Assembly: GCA_030040055.1 (NCBI GenBank)
Contig: JASHUK010000151.1
Span: 1-8,504 of the forward strand
Length of the DNA stretch: 8,504 bases
Direction: 5' to 3'
Source of the DNA: Nitrososphaerales archaeon
Lineage (GTDB): Archaea > Thermoproteota > Nitrososphaeria > Nitrososphaerales > Gagatemarchaeaceae
Shown here: positions 1 to 7,332 of the stretch, piece by piece
Numbering within the stretch: the first letter of the stretch is position 1
Layout of the letters: each line of letters opens with the position of its first letter
Notes under the pieces: generated by a model
The model's database searches: none
Told to the model about the DNA's origin: nothing
The model's input: only the letters and a program-made list of their open reading frames with translations
Made by a program: the position numbers and the translations under genes

Positions 1-2237
1 CCGGGCAGAAGCGCGGCGGGAACGTCGTCGGGGCGGCGATACGGACGGGGATAATCACGGACAAGCTCAACAACGCGATAGCGACCGGGAACTGGGGGAG
101 GGGGAAGGTAGGGGTGACCCAGCTCCTGGACAGGACCAACTACCTCAGCACCCTCAGCCACCTCAGGAGGGTCCAGTCCCCGCTGAGCCGCAGCCAGCCC
201 AACTTCGAGGCCCGCGACCTCCACGCAACGCACTTCGGCAGGATCTGCCCCTCCGAGACGCCTGAAGGCGTGAACTGCGGCCTGGTCAAGAACCTGGCAC
301 TGTCAGCCATCATCTCGGTCAGCGTCCCGTCCGCCGAGGTCGAAGACAAGCTCTGGGACCTGGGGTGCAAGCCGATCAGGGACGTGGACGAGAAGATGAA
401 GGTCTCCGGCTGCAGGCTGTTCATGGACGGCAGGTTCGTGGGATACGTGGACGACGGAGAGAGGCTGTCGAAGGCTTTCAGGAAGCTCAGGAGGGAAGGG
501 CAGATCAACCCGAGCGCCAGCGTCCTCTACGTCTCGCCCCTTAACGAGAAGGCGTACCCGAGGCTCTACATCAGTCTGAGCTCGGGGAGGGTGCTCCGGC
601 CGCTGGTGGTGGTAGAAAGCGGGAGGCCCCAGCTGAGCCCAGAGGTGATAGAGAAGGTGGCGGCCGGCCAGACGTCCTGGAGGGACCTAGTCGAACAGGG
701 GATAATGGAGCTCATCGACGCGAACGAGGAGGAGAACTGCCTGGTCGCCATGAACAACGACGACGTCTCGAACAAGAACACCCACATGGAGCTGTTCCCG
801 GCCGCGATGTTCGGCATCGCCGCCTCGATAATCCCCTATCCGGAGCACAACCAGTCCCCGAGGAACACCTACGAGTCCGCGATGGCCAAGCAGAGCCTCG
901 GCTTCTCGTCGCCGACCTATCCGATCTCCCCCCACGTCAGGCAGCACCTCTTGGTCAGTCCGCAGGCCCCGGTCGTCCGGACCAGGACGCTCGACCTCCT
1001 GAAGATAGACGAGCGCCCGCTCGGGCAGAACTGCGTGGTCGCGGTCCTTTCGTTCGAGGGATACAACATCGAGGACGCGATCATCATGAACAAGTCCAGC
1101 GTGGAGAGGGGGCTGGCCCGGTCGTTCTTCTACAGGCTCTACGAAGGAGAGGCGAAGCAGTACCTCGGGGGGATGCGGGACAGCTTTGAGGTCCCGGCCG
1201 CCGAGTCGAACATAAGGGGGTACAGGGGGGAGAAGTTCTACAGGCTGCTGGAGGCGGACGGCGTCGTCTCCCACGAGTCGCAGGTCTCGGGCGGGGATGT
1301 GGTGATCGGGAAGACCAGCCCGCCGAGGTTCATGGAGGAGTACAAGGAGTTCGAGATCAAGGGCCCCTACAGGAGGGACACGTCGGTGGCGGTCAGGCCG
1401 TCGGAGTCGGGGGTCGTCGACTCGATCTTCATGACCGAGAACGTGGAGGGCGGGAGGATGTTCAAGGTCAGGGTCAGGGACATGAGGGTCCCTGAGATAG
1501 GGGACAAGTTCGCGTCGAGGCACGGGCAGAAGGGGGTGATCGGCCTCGTGGTCCCCCAGGAGGACATGCCCTACACGGCCGAAGGGATCGTACCTGACGT
1601 CATAATCAACCCGCACGCCTTCCCGTCCAGGATGACGGTGGGGCAGTTCATCGAGTCTATCGCCGGCAAGGCGGGGTCGCTGAGGGGCTCCCCGGTAGAC
1701 GGGTCCGCTTTCGCGGGCGAGAGCGCGGAGGAGCTCGAGAAGATCCTGACGGCGAGGGGGTTCGAGCCGACCGGCAGGGAGGTCATGTACGACGGCAAGA
1801 CGGGGAAGAAGTTCGCGACCGACGTCTTCGTCGGGGTGGTCTACTACCAGAAGCTCCACCACATGGTCGCCGACAAGATACACGCCAGGGCCAGGGGGCA
1901 GGTGCAGATGCTGACGAAACAGCCGACCGAGGGCAGGGCGAGGGGCGGCGGGCTCAGGTTCGGCGAGATGGAGAGGGACTGCCTGATCGCGTACGGGGCC
2001 TCGATGGTCTTGAAGGACAGGCTGCTGGACGAGGCGGACAAGACCGAGATCTACGTCTGCGAGAAGTGCGGGCTGATAGCCTACTACGACTCGAAGCAGA
2101 GGAAGTACACCTGCAAGGTGGACGGGGACCAGGCCAAGATCTCGACCGTGGTGGTCGCCTACGCGTTCAAACTCCTCCTGCAGGAGATGATGAGCCTGAA
2201 CATAGCTCCGAGGCTGCAGCTGAAGGACAAGGTGTAG
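1..2237 (+). CDS. rpoB: RNA polymerase subunit B (Rpo2/RpoB), 5'-truncated by window edge
   Basis: Second-largest, catalytic subunit of archaeal DNA-directed RNA polymerase. The frame is open from base 3 without a start codon, and the residues before the GTG at 114 are already typical RpoB sequence (ATGNWGRGKVG, then TQLLDRTNYLSTLSHLRRV). The gene therefore begins upstream, and 114 is not the start. About 744 residues are visible. Archaeal RpoB is usually about 1100-1130 residues, so roughly the first third is missing. Landmarks: ETPEG at 255-269, GYNIEDA at 1059-1079 (an acidic pair near the active centre in this family), GDKFASRHGQKG at 1500-1535, and the C-terminal clamp (QPTEGRARGGGLRFGEMERD) that packs on the largest subunit. 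The clamp zinc site shows CEKC (Cys at 2058 and 2067) and a third Cys at 2112, but the fourth ligand position at 2121-2123 is Asp. No A/B split of RpoB is seen in the visible part. Stop TAG; rpoA begins 4 bases later. Identity is certain. Confidence 0.98.
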   Translation, partial: GQKRGGNVVGAAIRTGIITDKLNNAIATGNWGRGKVGVTQLLDRTNYLSTLSHLRRVQSPLSRSQPNFEARDLHATHFGRICPSETPEGVNCGLVKNLALSAIISVSVPSAEVEDKLWDLGCKPIRDVDEKMKVSGCRLFMDGRFVGYVDDGERLSKAFRKLRREGQINPSASVLYVSPLNEKAYPRLYISLSSGRVLRPLVVVESGRPQLSPEVIEKVAAGQTSWRDLVEQGIMELIDANEEENCLVAMNNDDVSNKNTHMELFPAAMFGIAASIIPYPEHNQSPRNTYESAMAKQSLGFSSPTYPISPHVRQHLLVSPQAPVVRTRTLDLLKIDERPLGQNCVVAVLSFEGYNIEDAIIMNKSSVERGLARSFFYRLYEGEAKQYLGGMRDSFEVPAAESNIRGYRGEKFYRLLEADGVVSHESQVSGGDVVIGKTSPPRFMEEYKEFEIKGPYRRDTSVAVRPSESGVVDSIFMTENVEGGRMFKVRVRDMRVPEIGDKFASRHGQKGVIGLVVPQEDMPYTAEGIVPDVIINPHAFPSRMTVGQFIESIAGKAGSLRGSPVDGSAFAGESAEELEKILTARGFEPTGREVMYDGKTGKKFATDVFVGVVYYQKLHHMVADKIHARARGQVQMLTKQPTEGRARGGGLRFGEMERDCLIAYGASMVLKDRLLDEADKTEIYVCEKCGLIAYYDSKQRKYTCKVDGDQAKISTVVVAYAFKLLLQEMMSLNIAPRLQLKDKV

Positions 2238-2241
2238 AGAA

Positions 2242-5200
2242 GTGTCGATGGAACAGGCCCTCAAGACGATCGGCGGGATCGACTTCGCCGTCTTCTCTCC
2301 CGGGGAGATCAGGAGGTACTCGGTCGCCGAGATAACCCAGCCCGAGACCTACGACGAGGACGGCATGCCCGTCCAGGGAGGGCTGATGGACAGCAGGCTG
2401 GGGACGCTGGAGCCGGGACAGAAGTGCGGCACGTGCGGGAGCACGGCGGGGCGGTGCCCCGGCCACTTCGGGCACATCGAGCTGGCTGAGCCGGTCCTGC
2501 ACATCGCGTTCGTCGACGAGATCAACAAGCTGATACAGAGCACCTGCAGGACGTGCGGCCGGATACTCCTCACGCAGCCGGAGCTGGACGCCTACAGGGT
2601 GAGGCTCTCGGGGAAGACCGACTTCACTCCCACGCTCGTCGAGTCCGTCGCGAAGGAGATCTTCACGAAGGCGAAGAAGGTCAAGCTCTGCCCCCACTGC
2701 GGCAAGCAGCAGTTCCAGATCGAATTCACGAAGCCGACGATATTCCACGAGATCACCGAGGAAGGGGGCGCGACCCGCCTGCTGCCCGTGGCGATCAGGG
2801 AGAGGCTAGAGAGGATCACGAACGAGGATCTGGCCCTGCTCGACTTCAACCACACGGCCGCCCGTCCCGAGTGGTTCGTCCTGCAGGTGCTCCCAGTCCC
2901 GCCGCTGACCGTCCGCCCCTCGATAACGCTCGAGTCCGGGATCAGGTCGGAGGACGACCTGACCCACAAGGTCGTGGACATACTTAGGGTCAACCAGAGG
3001 GTGAAGGAGAGCAAGGAGTCGGGCACGCCGCACCTGATCGTCCAGGACCTGGTCGACCTCCTCCACTACCACGTGACCACCTACTTCGACAACGAGGTCT
3101 CCGGGATCCCGCAGGCCCACCACAGGTCCGGGCGGCCGCTGAAGACCCTGAGCCAGAGGCTCAAGGGGAAGGAGGGGAGGTTCAGAGGCTCGCTCTCCGG
3201 CAAGAGGGTCGACTTCTCGAGCAGGACCGTGATCAGCCCCGACCCGAACCTCGACATCGGCGAGGTCGGCGTCCCGTTCGAGGTGGCGAAGAAGCTCACC
3301 ATACCTGAGAAGGTCTCCTCATGGAACCTGGAGGTCCTGAAGGCGCTGGTAGTCAGGGGCCCATTCGAGCACCCCGGCGCGAACTACGTGATCAGGCCAG
3401 ACGGTGTGAAGATCAGGCTGGACTTCGCGAGCGACAGGAAGGCGCTGGCGGACTCGCTCGGAGCGGGGTTCATAGTCGAGAGGCACCTCACAGATGGGGA
3501 CGTCGTCCTGTTCAACAGGCAGCCGTCGCTCCACCGCATGTCCGTCATGGCCCACTTCGTGAGGGTCCTCCCGTACAGGACGTTCAGGCTCCACCCGTCG
3601 GTCTGCCCGCCTTACAACGCTGACTTCGACGGCGACGAGATGAACCTGCACGTCCCGCAGAGCGAGGAGTCGCGCTCCGAGGCTCTGATGCTGATGAAGG
3701 TGGAGGACCAGATACTGACGCCCAGGTACGGCGGCCCTATCATCGGCGGGATACGGGACTTCATCACCGGCGCGTTCATGCTGACCAGGGACGAGACGTT
3801 CCTCACCCCTGGCGAGTTCTCTAACTTGGCCCTGGTCGGGAGCTACGACGGGGACCTCCCGGACCCGGAGACGAAGGGGGCGCACCCGATGTACACCGGG
3901 AAGCAGCTCTTCTCGCTCTTCCTCCCGAAGGGCATGAACTACGTGCTCACCTCGAAGTGGGCGAAGTCCTCGAAGTCCGGGGCCTCGAACGACGTCGTGA
4001 TCAAGGACGGGCAGCTGATATCCGGGGTGGTCGACAAGGCGGTCATAGGGGCGGAGGAGCCGGACAGCCTCCTCCACCGCATCGCGAAGGACTACGGGAA
4101 CGAGGAGGCGAGGAACTTCCTGAACTCGATACTGAAGGTGCTGAAGACCTTCCTGACGAGGAGGGGCTTCACATACGGGTTCAACGAGCTGGAGCTGTCG
4201 GCCGAGGCGAAGGGGGAGATACGCCAGGCGCTGGACGACGCCTACGACAACGTCTCCGAGCTGATAAAGAAGTACAGGGCCGGAACGCTGCAGCTGACCA
4301 GGGGGCTGTCCCCGGAGGACTCGCTCGAGGCTTACATCGTCAACGAGCTGGCGAAGGCCAGGGACAAGGCGGGGCGCATCGCGGACCGCTCCTTCCCCGC
4401 GGAGAACTCGGGCATGATAATGGCCAGGACCGGGGCCAGGGGCTCCAGCCTGAACGTCGGGCAGATGACCGCCGCCCTGGGGCAGCAGTCCGTGAGGGGA
4501 AAGAGGATCCAGAAGGGGATGAGGGGGCGCGCCCTCAGCCACTTCGCCTGGAACGACCAGTCCCCCGAGGCCAAGGGGTTCGTCAGGTCGAACTACAGGG
4601 ACGGGCTCTCACCGACGGAGTTCTTCTTCCACGCCATGGGCGGCCGCGAGGGGCTGGTCGACACGGCCGTGAGAACCCAGCAGAGCGGGTACATGCAGAG
4701 GAGGCTGGTCAACGCACTGGAGCACCTGAAGGTCGAGTACGACCTGACCGTCAGGGACCCCCACGGCCGGATCATCCAGTTCCTCTATGGGGAGGACGGG
4801 GTCGACCCCGCGAAGAGCGACCACGGGAGGCCGATCAACCTCGACAGGCTGGTCGAGACGGAGGAGACCTTGAACAAGTCCAGGTCGAAGCTGGAGCAGG
4901 ACACCGTGGAGAAGCTGATCAAGAAGTACGAGCCAATCCTGAACGAGAGGCTCGACAAGGAGCTCCGCCAGAAGCTTACGGGATCCAACCTCACGGAGGC
5001 GGGGGCCAAGGAGTCGCTGGAGAAGGTGGCGGAGGCCCTGGACTACTCTAGGGTCGAGCCGGGGGAGGCCTCCGGGATAGTCGCGGCCCAGTCGATCGGC
5101 GAGCCTGGGACCCAGATGACCCTCCGCACGTTCCACTTCGCAGGGGTCAGGGAGAGGGACGTCACCCTCGGGCTCCCGAGGCTGATGGAGCTGGTCGACG

Positions 5201-6027
5201 CCCGGAAGATACCGGCGACCCCGTCGATGGACATCTACCTGACGAAGGAGTACGCGGCATCCAACGAGAAGGCTGTCCGGGTGGCCAAGGAGATACTCTT
5301 CACGAAGGTCGGAAACGTCGTCAGCTACAGCGAGGTCGACCCGACGGAGGGGATCAAGCTGCACCTCAACCCTGAGATGATGGCCGACAGGGACACCAAC
5401 GCGGACGAGATCGCGAAGGTGGTGGAGACCGGCAAGAGGAACGTTCAGAAGGACAAGACGGGCAAGGTGATCCACGTCAACATGGAGAACGCGGACCTCT
5501 CCACCCTGTTCACGCTCAGGAACAAGGTCCTGAACATGAAGCTGAAGGGGATCCCCGGGATAACCCGCGTGACCGTCGTCAAGGAAGGGGACGAGTGGTT
5601 CATCCAGACGGCCGGCTCCAACCTCGGGAAGGTGATAGCCATCGAAGGGGTCGACCCGACAAGGGTCTACACCAACAACGTCCACGAGGTGGCGCAGGTC
5701 CTCGGGATCGAGGCCGCGCGCGCGACGCTGGTCAGGGAAGTGATGAGCACCCTGGACGAGCAGGGGCTCGAGGTGGACATCAGGCACGTGTTCCTGGTGG
5801 CCGACCTGATGACCAGCAAGGGGTTCATCCAGCAGATCGGGAGGCACGGGATCGCGGGGGCGAAGAGCAGCGTCCTGGCCCGGGCCGCGTTCGAGATCAC
5901 CGTCCCGACCCTGGCCGAGGCGGCCGTGAAGGGAGAGACGGAGGACCTGAAGGGGGTCACCGAGAACGTCATCGTCGGGCTCCCCATACCGGTGGGGACC
6001 GGCATGATCGACCTCTACATGAGCTGA
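2242..6027 (+). CDS. rpoA: RNA polymerase largest subunit, unsplit A'+A'' (Rpo1/RpoA)
   Basis: Largest catalytic subunit of archaeal RNA polymerase, 1261 residues, covering what most archaea encode as separate A' (about 880-900 aa) and A'' (about 390 aa) genes. Domains in order: clamp zinc site 1 (C62, C65, C72, H75 in CGTC...CPGHFGH); zinc site 2 (C102, C105, C150, C153); the catalytic NADFDGD at 459-465, whose D461, D463 and D465 bind Mg2+; bridge helix and trigger loop around 787-825 (DTAVRTQQSGYMQRR); a charged linker at about 855-930 where split genes break; then the A'' part from VEPGEASGIVAAQSIGEPGT (938-957) to the C-terminal GLPIPVGTGMIDLYM. All catalytic and zinc residues are intact. 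The start is GTG (MSMEQALKTIGG). An ATG two codons later, at 2248, would give almost the same protein. The 4-base gap to rpoB and 1-base overlap with the next gene indicate co-transcription and coupling. The unsplit form points to Thaumarchaeota or Korarchaeota-like lineages. Confidence 0.98.
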   Translation: MSMEQALKTIGGIDFAVFSPGEIRRYSVAEITQPETYDEDGMPVQGGLMDSRLGTLEPGQKCGTCGSTAGRCPGHFGHIELAEPVLHIAFVDEINKLIQSTCRTCGRILLTQPELDAYRVRLSGKTDFTPTLVESVAKEIFTKAKKVKLCPHCGKQQFQIEFTKPTIFHEITEEGGATRLLPVAIRERLERITNEDLALLDFNHTAARPEWFVLQVLPVPPLTVRPSITLESGIRSEDDLTHKVVDILRVNQRVKESKESGTPHLIVQDLVDLLHYHVTTYFDNEVSGIPQAHHRSGRPLKTLSQRLKGKEGRFRGSLSGKRVDFSSRTVISPDPNLDIGEVGVPFEVAKKLTIPEKVSSWNLEVLKALVVRGPFEHPGANYVIRPDGVKIRLDFASDRKALADSLGAGFIVERHLTDGDVVLFNRQPSLHRMSVMAHFVRVLPYRTFRLHPSVCPPYNADFDGDEMNLHVPQSEESRSEALMLMKVEDQILTPRYGGPIIGGIRDFITGAFMLTRDETFLTPGEFSNLALVGSYDGDLPDPETKGAHPMYTGKQLFSLFLPKGMNYVLTSKWAKSSKSGASNDVVIKDGQLISGVVDKAVIGAEEPDSLLHRIAKDYGNEEARNFLNSILKVLKTFLTRRGFTYGFNELELSAEAKGEIRQALDDAYDNVSELIKKYRAGTLQLTRGLSPEDSLEAYIVNELAKARDKAGRIADRSFPAENSGMIMARTGARGSSLNVGQMTAALGQQSVRGKRIQKGMRGRALSHFAWNDQSPEAKGFVRSNYRDGLSPTEFFFHAMGGREGLVDTAVRTQQSGYMQRRLVNALEHLKVEYDLTVRDPHGRIIQFLYGEDGVDPAKSDHGRPINLDRLVETEETLNKSRSKLEQDTVEKLIKKYEPILNERLDKELRQKLTGSNLTEAGAKESLEKVAEALDYSRVEPGEASGIVAAQSIGEPGTQMTLRTFHFAGVRERDVTLGLPRLMELVDARKIPATPSMDIYLTKEYAASNEKAVRVAKEILFTKVGNVVSYSEVDPTEGIKLHLNPEMMADRDTNADEIAKVVETGKRNVQKDKTGKVIHVNMENADLSTLFTLRNKVLNMKLKGIPGITRVTVVKEGDEWFIQTAGSNLGKVIAIEGVDPTRVYTNNVHEVAQVLGIEAARATLVREVMSTLDEQGLEVDIRHVFLVADLMTSKGFIQQIGRHGIAGAKSSVLARAAFEITVPTLAEAAVKGETEDLKGVTENVIVGLPIPVGTGMIDLYMS

Positions 6028-6335
6028 TGGCGATGGTCGAGACCCCCGTCCTGTCCAGGATACTGAAGGAAGCCATGAAAGGCGGGAAGTCGACCGTCGG
6101 CGCCAAGGAGACCATAGCCTCGATGAAGGGGGCGAAGGCTCTTCTCTTCACGAGGTCCGTCCCTCCGCGGCTGGGGGCGAAGCTCCGCGCGGAAGCGGAG
6201 AAGAACGGGGTCCCCGTCGTCGAGGTCGGAATCAGCTCCGCCGAGCTAGCGAGGATGCTGGGGAGGCCTTACAGGGTGTCCGCGATGGCCCTGAAGTCGA
6301 TCAGCGAGGCCGACGTGAAGCAGCTAACGAAGTGA
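6027..6335 (+). CDS. rpl30e: Ribosomal protein L30e (eL30)
   Basis: Predicted 102-residue large-subunit ribosomal protein of the L7Ae/L30e/S12e/Gadd45 RNA-binding fold, which recognises kink-turn-like RNA. The fold pattern is visible: an N-terminal helix (VLSRILKEAMKGGKSTVGAKETIASMKGAKALLF), a central region (PPRLGAKLRAEAEKNGVPVVEVG), and the C-terminal helix (SAELARMLGRPYRVSAMAL) that is typical of the family. Length matches archaeal L30e (about 100 aa). The ATG shares its A with the rpoA stop (TGATG), so translation is probably coupled to rpoA. No strong Shine-Dalgarno sequence is seen. A second ATG at 6033 would remove only two residues. Position between rpoA and nusA is the standard archaeal location for L30e and separates it from the paralogous L7Ae. 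Confidence is high from sequence and context together. Confidence 0.93.
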   Translation: MAMVETPVLSRILKEAMKGGKSTVGAKETIASMKGAKALLFTRSVPPRLGAKLRAEAEKNGVPVVEVGISSAELARMLGRPYRVSAMALKSISEADVKQLTK

Positions 6336-6339
6336 GACT

Positions 6340-6780
6340 TTGCCCGAGATCAAGCTGAGCGCGGACGAGCTTTCGCTGATGTCGATGCTGGCGCGGACGA
6401 CGGGCGCGACTGCGAAGGACTGCGTGATAGACGACAAGATGAACAGGATAATCTTCGTCGTCCCGAAGGGGCAGATGGGGCTGGCCATCGGCAAGGAAGG
6501 AGGGTCGGTGAAGAAGATGGAGCGGGTGGTGAGGCGGCCGGTCGAGGTGGTAGAGGAGGCGGACGACGTGGAGGGGCTGGTCAGGAACACCCTGGGGAAG
6601 CACGTCCTCGACGTGAAGGTGGCCGAGAGGCTCGACGGTACCAGCCAGGTGGTGGTCACGGTCGACCCGCGCAAGAAGGGGGCGGTGGTGGGGATGGGGG
6701 GGCGGCACGCCGAGAAGCTGAGGCTCCTGATGAGGCGCTACTTCGGGATAACCAGCGTCCAGATCACCAGCGACCTCTAA
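6340..6780 (+). CDS. nusA: NusA-like transcription factor, two KH domains
   Basis: Archaeal NusA homologue, 146 residues. It consists only of the two KH RNA-binding domains and lacks the N-terminal polymerase-binding and S1 domains of bacterial NusA, as is normal in archaea (about 140-150 aa). The first KH loop is GKEG at residues 51-54 (GLAIGKEGGSVKKM). The second is GMGG at 118-121 (GAVVGMGGRHAEKL), followed by the family's C-terminal RRYFGITSVQI. Its proposed role is RNA binding during elongation or termination, inferred from the family. I chose the TTG start at 6340 because it gives MPEIKLSADELSLMS, the usual N-terminus; the next in-frame Met codons fall inside the first conserved helix. 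A GTGAG at 6332-6336, overlapping the rpl30e stop, may serve as a weak ribosome-binding site. The gene lies 4 bases after rpl30e. The ribosomal protein S12 gene that commonly follows in archaea is absent here. Confidence 0.95.
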   Translation: MPEIKLSADELSLMSMLARTTGATAKDCVIDDKMNRIIFVVPKGQMGLAIGKEGGSVKKMERVVRRPVEVVEEADDVEGLVRNTLGKHVLDVKVAERLDGTSQVVVTVDPRKKGAVVGMGGRHAEKLRLLMRRYFGITSVQITSDL

Positions 6781-6829
6781 CAGTTCTTCTCGCTCCGGAT
6801 CCGAGCACTTCACACGCGAACGTCTTCGG

Positions 6830-7159
6830 ATGGCCCCACTCCCCGCGAGTACTGTCCAGCGGGATTGGAGCGAGTTCGTCGACATCTGCCACTGTTCTAC
6901 CTTTGGAATTACCAGCGTCATGCCAACTCTCATGTCCTTGGGCCTTATCGGCATGTTCAACGAGGGGGCTGCTTTGGTTGCAGTAGTTCTACTACTTCCC
7001 TTAGTCTTCACCGCTGAGGGGTCTGTGATAGCGGCTTTCAGCCCGCTCGATGGAACAGCCCTTTCCGCCTTGTTCATCGTCTACAGCATCGAACTACTGG
7101 CTTACATTGGCTGGGCGCCGAGTCCATTCGAAGATAGAACTGTGTGGAGCCTGGAATGA
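6830..7159 (+). CDS. Hypothetical small membrane protein (uncertain)
   Basis: A 109-residue ORF that I do not recognise. Its N-terminal 25-30 residues are mixed polar. The rest is strongly hydrophobic, with about three possible membrane segments: roughly residues 29-43, 47-70 (with VAVVLLLPLVF) and 76-95 (ALSALFIVYSIELLAYIGW). It ends in a short polar tail, EDRTVWSLE. Such a pattern is unlikely in random non-coding DNA of this composition, but the ORF is short and no Shine-Dalgarno sequence or TATA box precedes the ATG. Internal ATGs at 6920 (residue 31) and 6935 would keep the membrane part and may be the real starts. Codon use is mixed at the third base, unlike the upstream operon, where G/C dominates. 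Residues 25-30 (FGITSV) repeat six residues of the NusA C-terminus. It is convergent with the phosphoribosyltransferase gene. It could be a real accessory gene, a decayed fragment or a chance ORF. Confidence 0.4.
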   Translation: MAPLPASTVQRDWSEFVDICHCSTFGITSVMPTLMSLGLIGMFNEGAALVAVVLLLPLVFTAEGSVIAAFSPLDGTALSALFIVYSIELLAYIGWAPSPFEDRTVWSLE

Positions 7160-7235
7160 CAACAACTGTCGGACGGGCGGGATGCACCGTCGAGACTATC
7201 CCTGTGACTGGTGGGAGACTCTGTCCTAGTTGGGA

Positions 7236-7259
7236 TCAGGTCACTTGACAGTGACTTGG
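7236..7259 (+). other. Hairpin between convergent genes (possible terminator)
   Basis: A stem-loop with a perfect 6-bp core, GTCACT (7240-7245) and AGTGAC (7250-7255), around a TGAC loop. In a + strand transcript the stem extends to 10 pairs with two G-U wobbles; on the - strand those wobbles become A-C mismatches. It lies 77 bases past the small ORF and 55 bases past the stop of the leftward gene. No T-run follows, so it is not a classical terminator. GTGAC also occurs at 7204-7208 and could pair with 7240-7244 instead, giving an alternative fold. Confidence 0.45.
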
Positions 7260-7295
7260 CCTCAGCTTCTTGTGGCTCGGCTGTCGCCTCAGCTT
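7259..7295. repeat. Short direct repeat, GCCTCAGCTT x2, 27-base period
   Basis: The 10-base word GCCTCAGCTT occurs at 7259-7268 and again at 7286-7295. CTGTC also occurs twice nearby (7221-7225 and 7281-7285), with its complement GACAG at 7247-7251. There are only two copies, with no regular array, so this is not a CRISPR. It may mark a small duplication in the intergenic gap. Confidence 0.45.
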
Positions 7296-7332
7296 AAGCC
7301 CGGTTCTGAGTCTTCAGAAGGGTTCCCTGAAG
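7288..7332. other. Overlapping inverted repeats spanning the stop of the phosphoribosyltransferase gene
   Basis: Three short perfect inverted repeats overlap here: CTCAG/CTGAG (7288-7292 and 7306-7310), TTCTGA/TCAGAA (7304-7309 and 7314-7319, 4-base loop), and CTTCAG/CTGAAG (7312-7317 and 7327-7332, 9-base loop). An 8-base palindrome GCTTAAGC lies at 7292-7299. The TTCTGA/TCAGAA hairpin includes the TGA stop at 7314-7316 and cannot form together with the CTTCAG/CTGAAG hairpin. They could shape the 3' end of the leftward mRNA. The repeats are short and may be fortuitous. Confidence 0.4.

Larger units (their letters stand above)
6781..7313. other. Region after the polymerase operon: one possible small ORF, otherwise no recognised gene
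   Basis: This 533-base stretch separates the rightward polymerase operon from the leftward DprA/phosphoribosyltransferase pair. GC falls to about 50% in places (29 of 60 bases in the line starting at 6901, against 43 of 60 in the line starting at 4441). It contains the possible membrane-protein ORF at 6830-7159. Bases 6781-6829 hold no clear TATA/BRE promoter and no long T-run terminator; there is only an 8-base palindrome, CGGATCCG. Bases 7160-7313 are non-coding as far as I can see and contain the hairpins and repeats listed separately. I found no tRNA, CRISPR repeat or insertion-sequence end in it. Confidence 0.6.

Noticed and set aside
114..116. GTG at 114 as the start of rpoB
   Set aside because: The same frame is open to the window edge and encodes conserved RpoB residues before it (ATGNWGRGKVG), so it is an internal valine.
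687..2264. Long antisense ORF of 525 codons opposite rpoB
   Set aside because: It mirrors the high-GC codon pattern of rpoB, is rich in Arg, Pro, Leu and Val with no recognisable domain, and overlaps a certain gene completely.
3319..5847. Long antisense ORFs opposite rpoA (3319-4542 and 4609-5847)
   Set aside because: Same GC-driven shadow effect over a well-conserved gene, with low-complexity translations and no motif.
6783..6805. Intrinsic terminator just after nusA
   Set aside because: There is only a pyrimidine-rich TTCTTCTC and an 8-base palindrome; there is no run of five or more T residues and no stable stem before one.
6301..7077. Leftward 258-codon ORF over nusA and the following gap
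   Set aside because: More than half is antisense to nusA, and the remainder is a polar sequence with no recognised motif, opposite the better-supported hydrophobic ORF.
7259..7295. CRISPR array
   Set aside because: Only two copies of a 10-base word, without regular repeats or spacers.
6781..7313. tRNA gene or attachment site explaining an island boundary
   Set aside because: I found no cloverleaf, T-arm consensus or long direct repeat flanking the low-GC part within the window.
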